From: Chitinophaga solisilvae
GTDB lineage: Bacteria > Bacteroidota > Bacteroidia > Chitinophagales > Chitinophagaceae
NCBI RefSeq assembly: GCF_009928525.1
Contig: NZ_JAABOK010000013.1
Coordinates: 124,001-188,000, forward strand
Length of the DNA stretch: 64,000 nt
Reading direction: 5' to 3'
Below the pieces are notes generated by a model, which saw only the letters and a program-made list of their open reading frames with translations, was not told where the DNA came from and made no database searches. Each line of letters opens with the position of its first letter. Position 1 is the first letter of the stretch. This document shows positions 51,465-60,869 of this stretch, one piece after another. The position numbers and the translations under genes were made by a program.

Positions 51465-54122
51465 TTATTTTTTATCCTTCCCCTGCAAAACGCCCTCTTC
51501 AATTTTCAATGTATAGGCGGAGATTTCCTCTCCTATCCTGTATTTCCAGTAGTACTGGGAGATAGCAGGAATATTGATTCTTTCTTCATCAGGATGCAAT
51601 GCCGGAACATAGCCGGCGGCGGTAAGCAGATCCTGTATCTGAAATATACGCCACATCGCGTTGGTTTGCAAATGCTGTGTGATGATTTCCCGCACAATGT
51701 CACTACCAGCCCGGGGTGGTGCAGGCTGTGCATGTTGCAGCACCTGCCGGTAATATTGCCGGGAGATGGCGGCATCTTCCTGCCACCAGCCGCGCAAGGT
51801 ACTCATATCATGCGTGGCTGGCGTAAGTACCGACAGGTAGGGCGCCTTGTTTATATCAGCGAAGGTAATACCGGTATCCTTGGGCATGCGCTGTACCTCC
51901 AGGCTCAGGATGCCTTGCTCCTTCATCACGCCGGGTACGCAGTGCGGCACCATACCCAGGTCTTCTCCGCAGATCAACATACGCGTAGCCCGACGGATCA
52001 GTGGCAGCTTATGCATGGCCTCCTTCCGCCAGCAGCTCTCCTGTCTTACATAAAAATAGCTGTGGTAGAGCGCGCGCAGCTGTTCCTGCGTATGCGCATC
52101 CAGGGCGGCAAATGAGGCGGTAGACATCAGGTCGTACCGCGGATGATAGGCGGTTCTGCCATCTGTAGTCACCTTTATCAGCAATACGTCTGCCAGCAGC
52201 TGAAACAGGGCTGATTCCACCGCTTCCGGCAGCTGGCAGCCGCGTACCTTACGTTGGGTATTATATGCAGGCAGCAGTTCATAACCTCCGTTATCCAACG
52301 GTTGCAGATAAGTATCTTTCATGATGCCGGCATAATTTCCGAAGGCGGCATCCAGCACATCATCTGTTATCCAGGGGCTGCAGTAGCGTTTTTCATCGAA
52401 ATCAACCCCGCGCTGTACAAATTCCTCGCGGCTAACGGGAATGGCTGGATGAAAATATCCGAGCAGCCCCTGTACCGCGCCGGCAGGTATCTGCCAGATG
52501 CGGAAGAAGCCCAGGATATGATCGATACGGAAGGCATCGAAGTAAACAGACATATGCCGGAGCCGTTGCTGCCACCACTCGTAGCCATCCGCCGACATAG
52601 CCTTCCAGTTATACGTAGGAAATCCCCAGTTCTGTCCTTCAGCTGTAAAGCTGTCAGGCGGCGCACCGGCCTGCATGTCCAGGTGAAACAGGGATGGGTA
52701 CATCCAGGCATCAACACTGTAGCGGCTTACGCCGATAGGGATATCGCCTTTCAGCGCGATGCCGTAGCTATGCGCTTCCTTTACCGCAGCTGACAACTGT
52801 TTATGCAGATGATATTGCAGGAAGAAGTGGAAGTGTGCGGTTTCCGCGGCGGCCGGGTCGGCGATGACATATTTGCTGATCGCCGTATAATCGTAGACGT
52901 TATGTTCCTTCCATTGTGAAAAATCGCTGGTCTGGTATTTATCCCGCAGGTGGCAGAAAATGGCATAGGGCAGCAGCCAGTGCTCGTTGCCGGCAAACCA
53001 GTGCCAGTAGTCTCGCGTCTGCAGCTGCTCTCCCTGGGCCTCATACAGGGCTTTCAGGTAGGCCATTTTAAAGGTAGTCACCGTTTCATAATCCATTGCC
53101 GGCAGATCGTTCAGCCATTGGCGCAGGGAATGAAACTGCCGTTGCAGCGGGTGCGTGGCCGGCAGCGTGCCTACGAGCTGCAGGCGGATATACAGCGGAT
53201 GCAGGGCATAGGCAGATATAGCCGCATAAGGATAGGAATCTCGCCAGGTGCGGGTATTGGTAGTATCGTTGACCGGCAGCAGCTGTATCAGCTGCAATCC
53301 GCTCTGCTGTGCCCAGCGTGCCAGCGGTGCCAGGTCGGCAAATTCGCCGGCGCCGAAGCCTTCGCTGCTGCGCAGACTGAAGACCGGTACTGCTACCCCG
53401 GTGCCTTTCCATTGCGGATAATCTTTGCGTACGAAGCCGTCGTGCAGGATGACCTGCCGGCCGGCTACTGCCACGGTGTGCAGTTCCCGGTTGCCGCCAT
53501 TTTCATATTCCAGGAACTGCCGGGTCGTCAGGTTATAGACGCCGTATTTGTATTGCAGCGGCACATCAGTGGCAGATAAAGTGAGGGCAGCTGTAAACCA
53601 GCCATGGGCATCGGGTTGCAGCAATACCGGTTGTCCGGTATCCCAGCGTTGCAGAGATGGGGAGCTGCCCAGCAGGCATATGGTATGGGAGGCATCTAAC
53701 AGTGGCGCCTGTACGCGGAATATATGCGTAGCCGTTAGTATGTCTGGTATTGCCTGTATCTCCCGGTTGAAAAACACACGGGTAAACGGGGCTGTCATCC
53801 ATGCCTGTTCCGGTGCGCCGGCAGGCGTCCACGTATCCGTGAAGATCAGCTCCCGGTGCAGGCCCGGCGTGATCTGGATTTCCCTGACGCCGCCTTCCCA
53901 GGTCACTTCTTCCAGCTCTCTGATGAAATACTGGTATTGCAGGGTGAAAGCATCTCCGCCGGGGATGTCAATGTCGATCCCCCACCAGTCGTGATGAAGC
54001 CAGTGCAGGTGGCATGCCTGCCGGGGCACATCGTTTCCCAGTACAGGAATATTTCCCAACAGGTATACTTCCTGTCCGTAGCGGGTATGATAGCGGAGAT
54101 AAAATCGGATTTTCTGATGCAT
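51465..54122 (-). CDS. malQ: 4-alpha-glucanotransferase with two N-terminal CBM20 domains (DPE2-like)
   Basis: An 885-residue GH77 enzyme. Two starch-binding CBM20-like modules lie at about 1-100 (VYLLGNIPVLGND) and 128-225 (TICLLGSSPSLQRWDTGQPV). The catalytic part has VFSLRSSEGFGAGEFADLAP, nucleophile Asp in FDAFRIDHILGFFRIWQIP, and acid/base Glu in MLICGEDLGMVP. Plain MalQ is about 690 residues; the added modules match plant DPE2-type enzymes acting on maltose and glycogen. It moves glucan segments between 1,4-glucans in the cytoplasm. No signal peptide. 9 bp upstream of the epimerase. Confidence 0.93.
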   Translation of the reverse strand: MHQKIRFYLRYHTRYGQEVYLLGNIPVLGNDVPRQACHLHWLHHDWWGIDIDIPGGDAFTLQYQYFIRELEEVTWEGGVREIQITPGLHRELIFTDTWTPAGAPEQAWMTAPFTRVFFNREIQAIPDILTATHIFRVQAPLLDASHTICLLGSSPSLQRWDTGQPVLLQPDAHGWFTAALTLSATDVPLQYKYGVYNLTTRQFLEYENGGNRELHTVAVAGRQVILHDGFVRKDYPQWKGTGVAVPVFSLRSSEGFGAGEFADLAPLARWAQQSGLQLIQLLPVNDTTNTRTWRDSYPYAAISAYALHPLYIRLQLVGTLPATHPLQRQFHSLRQWLNDLPAMDYETVTTFKMAYLKALYEAQGEQLQTRDYWHWFAGNEHWLLPYAIFCHLRDKYQTSDFSQWKEHNVYDYTAISKYVIADPAAAETAHFHFFLQYHLHKQLSAAVKEAHSYGIALKGDIPIGVSRYSVDAWMYPSLFHLDMQAGAPPDSFTAEGQNWGFPTYNWKAMSADGYEWWQQRLRHMSVYFDAFRIDHILGFFRIWQIPAGAVQGLLGYFHPAIPVSREEFVQRGVDFDEKRYCSPWITDDVLDAAFGNYAGIMKDTYLQPLDNGGYELLPAYNTQRKVRGCQLPEAVESALFQLLADVLLIKVTTDGRTAYHPRYDLMSTASFAALDAHTQEQLRALYHSYFYVRQESCWRKEAMHKLPLIRRATRMLICGEDLGMVPHCVPGVMKEQGILSLEVQRMPKDTGITFADINKAPYLSVLTPATHDMSTLRGWWQEDAAISRQYYRQVLQHAQPAPPRAGSDIVREIITQHLQTNAMWRIFQIQDLLTAAGYVPALHPDEERINIPAISQYYWKYRIGEEISAYTLKIEEGVLQGKDKK

Positions 54123-54177
54123 TGCGCCTCAAAATAGAAAATAAGCCATTAAAACGGCAGAATTATCTGCAAAAAAA

Positions 54178-54205
54178 ATGCAGCGGAGTGAAATCTCCGC
54201 TGCAT
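54178..54205 (-). terminator. Rho-independent terminator of dnaK
   Basis: A perfect 11-bp stem ATGCAGCGGAG / CTCCGCTGCAT with a 6-nt loop is followed on the minus strand by a TTTTTTTT run. It lies 33 bp after the dnaK stop, just past a small AATTGTAATT palindrome. Confidence 0.85.
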
Positions 54206-54215
54206 TAATATTTGC

Positions 54216-54240
54216 TAATTGTAATTCGTAATTACAATTA
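54216..54240. repeat. minimal palindrome related to family A
   Basis: TAATTGTAATTCGTAATTACAATTA is a near-perfect short palindrome made of the AATTCGTAATT sequence of the family A right arm. The dnaK stop TAA (54238-54240) is its edge, as in full-length copies. It has no core. It may be a remnant or a seed of the larger elements. Confidence 0.45.
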
Positions 54241-56145
54241 TTTTACTTCTTCGAATTCAGCGTCGGTAACGCCGTCGCCACCTGCGTTCGGCTGGCCCTG
54301 CTGCTGAGCGCCGCCGTTATTGGGAGCGCCTTCCGGCTGACCCTGGGTAGCTTTGTACATCTCTTCAGAAGCGGCAGTCCAGGCTGCATCCAGTTCAGCG
54401 GTAGCTGTATCCAGCTGAGCGCCATCCTGTGATTTGTGTGCTTCTTTCAGCTTGTTGAGGGCTGTTTCGATGGTAGCTTTTTTATCTGCAGAAATTTTAT
54501 CGCCATATTCTTTCAGCTGTTTTTCAGTCTGGAAGATCATGCTGTCTGCTTTATTGAGCTTCTCGATTTTGTCGCGGGCTTCTTTATCGGATGATTCATT
54601 GGCTTTCGCTTCTGCTTTCATCTTTTCGATTTCATCTTTGCTTAATCCGCTACCAGCTTCAATTCTGATGTTCTGTGTTTTACCGGTGCCTTTATCTTTA
54701 GCAGTTACGTGCAGGATACCGTTGGCATCGATATCGAAGATTACTTCGATCTGCGGAACGCCGCGCGGAGCAGGCGGGATATCATTCAGAATGAAACGTC
54801 CCAGTGTTCTGTTCTGGTTAGCCATTGGCCTTTCGCCCTGCAGTACGTGGATTTCCACGCTTGGCTGGTTGTCAGCTGCAGTAGAGAAGGTTTCAGATTT
54901 CTTGGTAGGAATAGTGGTATTGGATTCGATCAGTTTGGTCATTACACCGCCCATTGTTTCGATACCGAGAGACAGCGGCGTTACGTCGAGTAACAGTACA
55001 TCCTTTACTTCACCGGTTAATACACCACCCTGAATGGCAGCGCCTACAGCTACTACTTCATCCGGGTTAACACCTTTGCTTGGTTTTTTACCGAAGAATT
55101 TCTCTACTACTTCCTGGATTTTCGGGATACGGGTAGAACCGCCCACGAGGATGATTTCATCGATTTCGGAAGTAGTCATACCTGCGTCCTGCAGTGCTTT
55201 ACGGCAAGGCTCCAGTGTTCTTTCCACCAGGCTGTCGCTCAGTTGCTCAAATTTGGCGCGGGTTAATTTTTTCACCAGGTGTTTGGGAACGCCATCCACA
55301 GCGGTGATATAAGGGAGATTGATTTCTGTTTCAGCAGAAGAAGACAGTTCGATTTTTGCTTTCTCAGCTGCTTCTTTCAGACGCTGCCAGGACATTGGAT
55401 CCTTGTGCAGATCAACGCCTTCGTCTTTTTTGAATTCATCAGCGAGCCAGTCCATGATAACTTTATCGAAGTCATCACCACCGAGGTGGGTATCACCGTT
55501 GGTAGATTTCACTTCGAATACGCCGTCGCCCAGTTCGAGGATAGAGATATCGAAGGTACCGCCACCGAGGTCAAATACGGCGATTTTGCTGTCACTGTGT
55601 TTTTTATCCATACCGTAAGCCAGTGCAGCAGCGGTAGGTTCGTTGATGATACGGCGTACAGTCAGACCGGCAATTTCACCGGCTTCTTTGGTAGCCTGAC
55701 GCTGTGCATCGTTAAAGTAGGCAGGCACAGTGATAACTGCTTCTGATACTTCCTGGCCGAGATAATCTTCGGCTGTTTTTTTCATTTTCTGCAGGATCAT
55801 GGCTGAAATTTCCTGCGGTGTATATAATCTGCCGTCGATATCGATACGTGTGGTGTTGTTGTCACCTTTTACCACTTTATAGCTGACATGGTCGATTTCG
55901 CCTGCAACTTCGTTAAAGTGACGGCCCATGAAACGTTTCACGGACATAATGGTGTTAACGGGGTTTGTGATTGCCTGACGTTTGGCAGGATCTCCCACTT
56001 TTCTTTCACCGTTTTTCAAAAATGCCACTACAGATGGGGTTGTTCTCCTTCCCTCATCATTGGCAATCACTACCGGTTCGTTACCTTCCATAACGGCAAC
56101 GCATGAATTGGTAGTTCCTAAGTCAATGCCTATTATTTTTCCCAT
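54238..56145 (-). CDS. dnaK: molecular chaperone DnaK (Hsp70)
   Basis: A 635-residue Hsp70. Motifs in order are IIGIDLGTTNSCVAVMEGN, TVPAYFNDAQRQATKEAGEI, RIINEPTAAALAYGMDKK, IAVFDLGGGTFDIS and VGGSTRIPKIQ. The substrate domain follows and the C-terminus is Gly/Gln-rich (GGAQQQGQPNAGGDG), ending FEEVK. The ATG at 56145 gives the canonical start and has AAGGAG about 12 nt upstream, unusually clear for this phylum. It folds and refolds proteins with DnaJ and GrpE, which are not nearby. Terminated by a strong hairpin. Confidence 0.97.
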   Translation of the reverse strand: MGKIIGIDLGTTNSCVAVMEGNEPVVIANDEGRRTTPSVVAFLKNGERKVGDPAKRQAITNPVNTIMSVKRFMGRHFNEVAGEIDHVSYKVVKGDNNTTRIDIDGRLYTPQEISAMILQKMKKTAEDYLGQEVSEAVITVPAYFNDAQRQATKEAGEIAGLTVRRIINEPTAAALAYGMDKKHSDSKIAVFDLGGGTFDISILELGDGVFEVKSTNGDTHLGGDDFDKVIMDWLADEFKKDEGVDLHKDPMSWQRLKEAAEKAKIELSSSAETEINLPYITAVDGVPKHLVKKLTRAKFEQLSDSLVERTLEPCRKALQDAGMTTSEIDEIILVGGSTRIPKIQEVVEKFFGKKPSKGVNPDEVVAVGAAIQGGVLTGEVKDVLLLDVTPLSLGIETMGGVMTKLIESNTTIPTKKSETFSTAADNQPSVEIHVLQGERPMANQNRTLGRFILNDIPPAPRGVPQIEVIFDIDANGILHVTAKDKGTGKTQNIRIEAGSGLSKDEIEKMKAEAKANESSDKEARDKIEKLNKADSMIFQTEKQLKEYGDKISADKKATIETALNKLKEAHKSQDGAQLDTATAELDAAWTAASEEMYKATQGQPEGAPNNGGAQQQGQPNAGGDGVTDAEFEEVK

Positions 56146-56439
56146 AGTATTAAGATTCTCCTTTAGTTGTAAGTTAAAAGTCGTTATTGTCTTACGTTTG
56201 TCAATGATTATGCCAAGCAAAAAAATATGAAATTATGTCAGTCCTGTGTCCTATATTTGATTTTAGTATGTAGTTATATGGTGTCTGAGCGGGTTGTCAG
56301 CATGCTCAAATTGTCAGACCGCAGATAATAATTACAAATAACGACCCGAAACAGTTCATAACCTCTGCCTTCCTGTTACTATTCATTCCTGGCCTCATCG
56401 ATTTACCAAGCAAATTGTGTAACCTAACCGTTTTTTGTT

Positions 56440-57795
56440 ATGAACAAATCCATTATCCGGCGGGCCGTAGTTACTATGATGGCCGTAATGCCCTTTATCG
56501 CCAAAGCACAGGATCAAACTTCCCCGGTATCCCCAAGTGTCAGATTATTTCAAGGTCCTGCGGACTACAAAACGTGGTCCATTGGCATCAATGGCGGCGT
56601 TCTTGCCCCGGCAGTTCCGACGGGAGGCAGCAATGACTTTACCAAATGGAAAGGCTCCTTCGGATACGGCGGTTATGTCAAGTACCAGATACTTCATTTC
56701 CTGGCACTCCGGGCGGATTACGTAGGAGGCAAGCTACAGGGAGACAACAGCAAGAATCTCGGTAACGGAGCCGCTCCAAACAGGGCCTACAGTTCCTTTG
56801 AAACCAAACTGAACTGGTCTGCATCCCTGAATGCCGTATTTAATATTACGACCGTAAACTGGCTGTTCCGCAAGAACTTCGTATTGCTGTACGGTTCTGT
56901 CGGCGGCGGTCTGGCAGGCTACAAGCCTACATTGACGCCCAAAGGCGGCGGCCCCAGCTTTGACTATACCAAAGACGCCATCAAGGAGTTGATTATCCCT
57001 GTAGGCGCCGGGCTGAAATTCAGGCTGTCAGAATTCATCAACCTCGACCTCGGCTATACCATGTATTACACCGATGGCGACAACCTGGACGGTTATTACC
57101 GCGGGCCCAACAAGGATAAGTACTCCTATGGTTATGCCGGCCTGGAATTCGCTTTCGGCAAAAAAGGCCAGCCGCAGCTGCAATGGCATAATCCGGCTGC
57201 CGCCACATACGACGAGCTGGAAGCCCAGAAAAATACCCTGCGTGTAGCCCTCGAAGCTGCCAATCAGAATAATGCCAGGTTGACTGCCGACGTGGATAAA
57301 CTGACAAAAGACAGCGACGGCGACGGCGTTTCCGATTATTTCGATAAATGCCCTGGCACTGCTGCCAACGTAAAAGTAGACGGCTCCGGATGCCCGCTGC
57401 CTGAACCAGTGATAGAAAAGAAAGAAGAAAAGGTAGTCATCACCGAAGAAGATACCCGCATCGTAAAAGAAGCCATCCAGAACCTGGAATTCGAATTCGC
57501 GAAAGCCAGCATCAAACCCAGCTCCTTCGCGGCACTCGACAGGGTGGCAGATCTGCTGAAACGCAAAAACCTGAACCTTAAACTGGCCGGTCATACTGAC
57601 AATGTAGGCAGCAAATCCCGCAACCTCGCACTGTCAAGGGAAAGAGCCGAATCCGTAAAACAATACCTCGTCAGCAAAGGCGTTAACGCCTCCAAGATAG
57701 AAGCCGTAGGCTATGGCATGAGCCAGCCTATCGCCAGCAATAAAACCGCTGCCGGCAGACAGAAAAACAGAAGAGTGGAGTTTACGATTTTCTGA
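56440..57795 (+). CDS. OmpA-family outer-membrane protein with type-3 repeats
   Basis: A 451-residue protein with a signal peptide (MNKSIIRRAVVTMMAVMPFI, cut after AKA). The N-terminal barrel is about 40-260, a coiled segment and thrombospondin type-3 calcium repeats (DSDGDGVSDYFDKCPGTAA) follow, and the OmpA peptidoglycan-binding domain ends the protein (LKLAGHTDNVGSKSRNLALS, AVGYGMSQPIASN). It anchors the outer membrane to the wall. A TATATTTG box at 56252-56259 on the plus strand would give a leader of about 170 nt. A family A palindrome starts 22 bp after the stop. Confidence 0.93.
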   Translation: MNKSIIRRAVVTMMAVMPFIAKAQDQTSPVSPSVRLFQGPADYKTWSIGINGGVLAPAVPTGGSNDFTKWKGSFGYGGYVKYQILHFLALRADYVGGKLQGDNSKNLGNGAAPNRAYSSFETKLNWSASLNAVFNITTVNWLFRKNFVLLYGSVGGGLAGYKPTLTPKGGGPSFDYTKDAIKELIIPVGAGLKFRLSEFINLDLGYTMYYTDGDNLDGYYRGPNKDKYSYGYAGLEFAFGKKGQPQLQWHNPAAATYDELEAQKNTLRVALEAANQNNARLTADVDKLTKDSDGDGVSDYFDKCPGTAANVKVDGSGCPLPEPVIEKKEEKVVITEEDTRIVKEAIQNLEFEFAKASIKPSSFAALDRVADLLKRKNLNLKLAGHTDNVGSKSRNLALSRERAESVKQYLVSKGVNASKIEAVGYGMSQPIASNKTAAGRQKNRRVEFTIF

Positions 57796-57816
57796 TGACC
57801 GGAAGTGATTTGGTAT

Positions 57817-57937
57817 AATTACGAATTACGAATTGCGAATTACGAATGAGGAGCGAAGATCTAAGCGAAGAAGTAAATTCTTTATCCGCTTATATCTTCG
57901 CTCCTCATTCGTAATTCGCAATTCGTAATTCGTAATT
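57817..57937. repeat. long palindromic intergenic element, family A, copy 4
   Basis: Left arm 57817-57867 and right arm 57887-57937 pair over 51 nt with one mismatch (GATCTAAG against GATATAAG) around a 19-nt loop. Arms start ATTACGA, ATTACGA, ATTGCGA, ATTACGA, ATGAG and continue GAGCGAAGAT. It lies between the ompA-like gene and the next barrel gene, both on the plus strand, 50 bp ahead of the latter. Confidence 0.92.
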
Positions 57938-57986
57938 AAAATGGCATGTTTCTTGGTATTCCCGCTACAAAATATCAAAACATATC

Positions 57987-58565
57987 ATGAAAAAACTTAT
58001 TATGTCTGGCATACTGGCCGTTAGTTCCATAATGGCAGTAAAGGCACAGGACGTAAAATTTGGTATCAAAGGCGGATTGAATATCAGTAAACTGACCAAC
58101 TCTGACTCTAAAACCCGCGCATCCTTCAATGCTGGCGGTCTGGTGAACATAGCACTGACAAAAGAATGGGCCATACAGCCTGAATTGCTCTACTCCGCAC
58201 AGGGGCAGAAATACAATAGTGCATTGTGGGGATTTGTGCCATCCTCCACGCTGGCACTGGGTTATATCAACATCCCGGTAATGGTGCAATACTCCATCGT
58301 ACCTTCCTTTTATGTGGAAGCAGGCCCGCAGCTCGGCTTCCTGGCCGGCGCAAAGCTGAAAGCCAACGGTAACAGCACCGATGTGAAAGACAGCTTTAAA
58401 ACCGCCGACTTCGGACTAAACATCGGCCTGGGTTATAAATTTGATATGGGCATCGGCATCAGCGGCAGGTACAACTTTGGCCTGACCAACGTATATGATG
58501 TCAAAAGAAACAACCCAGGTAGTAAGAATTCAGTAGCGCAGATTGACCTGTTTTACATGTTTTAA
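57987..58565 (+). CDS. PorT-like outer-membrane beta-barrel protein
   Basis: A 192-residue protein with a signal peptide (MKKLIMSGILAVSSIMAVKA) and then an eight-stranded barrel pattern: VKFGIKGGLNISKLTNSDSK, then WAIQPELLYSAQGQKY, then YVEAGPQLGFLAGAK, ending LFYMF with a terminal Phe. This is the common Bacteroidota PorT/outer-membrane-beta-barrel family of unknown function. The TAA stop is the edge of a family B palindrome. Confidence 0.88.
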   Translation: MKKLIMSGILAVSSIMAVKAQDVKFGIKGGLNISKLTNSDSKTRASFNAGGLVNIALTKEWAIQPELLYSAQGQKYNSALWGFVPSSTLALGYINIPVMVQYSIVPSFYVEAGPQLGFLAGAKLKANGNSTDVKDSFKTADFGLNIGLGYKFDMGIGISGRYNFGLTNVYDVKRNNPGSKNSVAQIDLFYMF

Positions 58566-58684
58566 TTATGAATTAAGAATTATGAATGATGAGTCAGGGC
58601 GAAGATCCCAGCGAATGATGATGTTTTTATCATTCGCTGAGATCTTCGCCCTGACTCATCATTCATAATTCTTAATTCATAATT
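58563..58684. repeat. long palindromic intergenic element, family B, copy 2
   Basis: Left arm 58564-58619 and right arm 58629-58684 pair over 56 nt with a single mismatch around a 9-nt loop. Arms are ATTATGA, ATTAAGA, ATTATGA, ATGATGAG, then TCAGGGCGAAGATC. The left edge includes the TAA of the PorT-like gene; the right edge ends 8 bp before the argS -7 box. The first 40 nt are nearly the same as the copy at 22669. Confidence 0.92.
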
Positions 58685-58692
58685 ATCTATAT

Positions 58693-58700
58693 TATCTTTG
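58693..58700 (+). promoter_or_regulatory. candidate -7 box (TATCTTTG) for argS
   Basis: TATCTTTG fits TAnnTTTG, 24 bp upstream of the ATG at 58725, and directly follows the family B palindrome. The same box and same offset from the palindrome occur at 22795. Its -33 region falls in the palindrome arm. Confidence 0.55.
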
Positions 58701-58724
58701 CTGCTCGCATTAATCATTTTCAGC

Positions 58725-60653
58725 ATGAGTGTTGTACAATCTATCAGAACGGCTGCAGTAGCCGCCATTAAGTCGCTTTACAATCAGGATATCGCAGCAG
58801 CGGATGTTTCTATTAACATCACCAAACCTGAGTTTGAAGGCGAGTATACCATTGTAGTTTTCCCGTTTACGAAATTCAGCCGACAGAAACCAGAAGAAAC
58901 CGCACAACGCGTAGGCGAGTATCTCTCCGCCAATAACCCGGAGCTGATTGCCGGCTTCAATGTGGTGAAAGGATTCCTGAACCTGAACATTAACAGCGCC
59001 TTCTGGACAACATTCCTGCAAAACAGTTACAGCAATGTAAACTTTGGCATACAGCCCGCCAACGGGAAAAAGGTCATGGTGGAATACTCTTCCCCCAATA
59101 CCAACAAACCCCTGCACCTGGGGCACCTGCGTAATAACTTCCTCGGATATTCCATAGCCGAAATACTCAAAGCCAATGGCTTTGAAGTTATCAAGGCAAA
59201 CCTGGTGAACGACCGCGGTATCCATATCTGTAAATCCATGCTGGCATGGCAGCTCTTTGCCCATGGCGATACCCCCGAATCTACCGGTATCAAAGGCGAC
59301 CACCTGGTAGGCGACTACTACGTGAAATTTGAATCCGTTGTGAAGGAACAGGCAGAACCTATCATTGACCGCGTGCTGGAAAATGATTTCCAGGACTTCG
59401 AAGGCGCCGAGACAGAAAAGCTGGAAAAGCTGGTGAAAGCCATGCACAAGCCGGAAGTGAAGGAAGATAAAGACAAGTACAATAAAATTATGGACGACAT
59501 CAAAGAGATGTCGCGCAACAAAACCGAAATCATGCAGCAGGCTAAAATCATGCTGCAGCAATGGGAAGCCGGCAACCCGGAAGTACGCCAGCTGTGGGCC
59601 ACCATGAACGGCTGGGTATATAAAGGCTTCGAAGAAACCTATACCCGCCTCGGCATTGATTTCGATAAAATGTACTACGAAAGCGAAACCTACCTGCTGG
59701 GAAAAGACCTCGTGGAAGAAGGTTTACGTAAAGGCGTATTGTTCCGCAAAGAAGATAACTCCGTATGGATAGACCTGACCGCCGACGGCCTGGATGAAAA
59801 ACTCCTGCTCCGCGGCGACGGCACCTCCGTATACATGACCCAGGACCTCGGAACTGCCCGCCTGAAATACAATGACTACCAGATGGACCAAAGCATCTAC
59901 ATTGTGGCAGACGAACAGAACTACCATTTCAAAGTACTGCAGCTCATCCTCGAAAAACTCGGCGAACCTTCCGCACCAGGCATCTACCACCTCAGCTACG
60001 GCATGGTGGAATTACCGCATGGCCGTATGAAAAGCCGCGAAGGTACCGTAGTAGATGCGGATGATATGGTAGTAGAGATGATCAGAACTGCTGAAGAAAT
60101 CACGAAAGAATCCGGCAAGAAACATACAGACTTCACACAGGATGAACTGGATGCCCTCTACGAAACCATCGGCCTGGGCGCTATGAAATTCTTCCTGCTC
60201 CGCGTAGATCCAAAGAAACGGATGATCTTCAACCCGGAAGAATCTATCGATCTGCACGGCTTTACCGGACCATTTATCCAGTACGCCTATGCCCGTATCA
60301 AATCCATACTCCGCGAAACAGGCGATGTATCAGCACTCAAAGACTACGTATATACCGGCACATTACTGCCGCTGGAAAAGGAACTGATTGTACTGAGCGA
60401 GCAATTCAGCGGCATATTGGCAGATGCACACAAGGAAATGAGTCCTTCCGTTATTGCCAACTATGCTTTCAGTCTGGCTCAGTTATTCAACTCCTTCTAC
60501 GCAGAAAAAGTAGATGGCGTACCCACTTATTCTATCCTCAAAGCAGCAGATGAAGATAAAAGGAAACTGCGGCTGCAGATCATCATGCTTACCTCACACA
60601 TCATTGCAAAGAGCATGAAACTGCTGGGTATCAACGTACCGGAAAGAATGTAA
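58725..60653 (+). CDS. argS: arginyl-tRNA synthetase
   Basis: A 642-residue class I synthetase. The HIGH-like motif is SSPNTNKPLHLGHLRNNFLG, and the KMSKS-like loop is replaced by PHGRMKSREGTVVDADD, as usual in ArgRS. An N-terminal tRNA-D-loop domain and a C-terminal DALR anticodon domain (SLAQLFNSFYAEKVDG, ending NVPERM) are complete. An insert near 215-290 is rich in Lys/Glu and makes it longer than E. coli ArgRS. ATG 58725 is chosen since the in-frame TTG at 58698 lies in the promoter. Strong terminator follows. Confidence 0.97.
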   Translation: MSVVQSIRTAAVAAIKSLYNQDIAAADVSINITKPEFEGEYTIVVFPFTKFSRQKPEETAQRVGEYLSANNPELIAGFNVVKGFLNLNINSAFWTTFLQNSYSNVNFGIQPANGKKVMVEYSSPNTNKPLHLGHLRNNFLGYSIAEILKANGFEVIKANLVNDRGIHICKSMLAWQLFAHGDTPESTGIKGDHLVGDYYVKFESVVKEQAEPIIDRVLENDFQDFEGAETEKLEKLVKAMHKPEVKEDKDKYNKIMDDIKEMSRNKTEIMQQAKIMLQQWEAGNPEVRQLWATMNGWVYKGFEETYTRLGIDFDKMYYESETYLLGKDLVEEGLRKGVLFRKEDNSVWIDLTADGLDEKLLLRGDGTSVYMTQDLGTARLKYNDYQMDQSIYIVADEQNYHFKVLQLILEKLGEPSAPGIYHLSYGMVELPHGRMKSREGTVVDADDMVVEMIRTAEEITKESGKKHTDFTQDELDALYETIGLGAMKFFLLRVDPKKRMIFNPEESIDLHGFTGPFIQYAYARIKSILRETGDVSALKDYVYTGTLLPLEKELIVLSEQFSGILADAHKEMSPSVIANYAFSLAQLFNSFYAEKVDGVPTYSILKAADEDKRKLRLQIIMLTSHIIAKSMKLLGINVPERM

Positions 60654-60670
60654 TTTTATCATCCCCATAA

Positions 60671-60708
60671 AAAAAGCCGCATCACAAATAACTGTGATGC
60701 GGCTTTTT
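60671..60708 (+). terminator. Rho-independent terminator of argS
   Basis: A perfect 15-bp stem, AAAAAGCCGCATCAC / GTGATGCGGCTTTTT, with an 8-nt loop lies 17 bp after the argS stop. The symmetric A and T tails allow function on both strands. Confidence 0.92.
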
Positions 60709-60869
60709 CATTTAAAGGAGAGTATAAAAAATAAAATACTGTTCGCGTTCACACATGATACGGCTGCCATCCGGAAAACGTATTCTTCTTAAAGGTGTAC
60801 TGTATCGGAACGAAACAGATATATCAGGACTGCTTACTGTTAACAGCCGTGCTGATTAACTAATAACAG

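Noticed and set aside
56146..56439. Divergent region between dnaK and the OmpA-like gene checked for a heat-shock inverted repeat (CIRCE) or sigma-32 type site
   Set aside because: No CIRCE-like inverted repeat was found; only a plus-strand TATATTTG at 56252 and a weak minus-strand T-rich box are visible.
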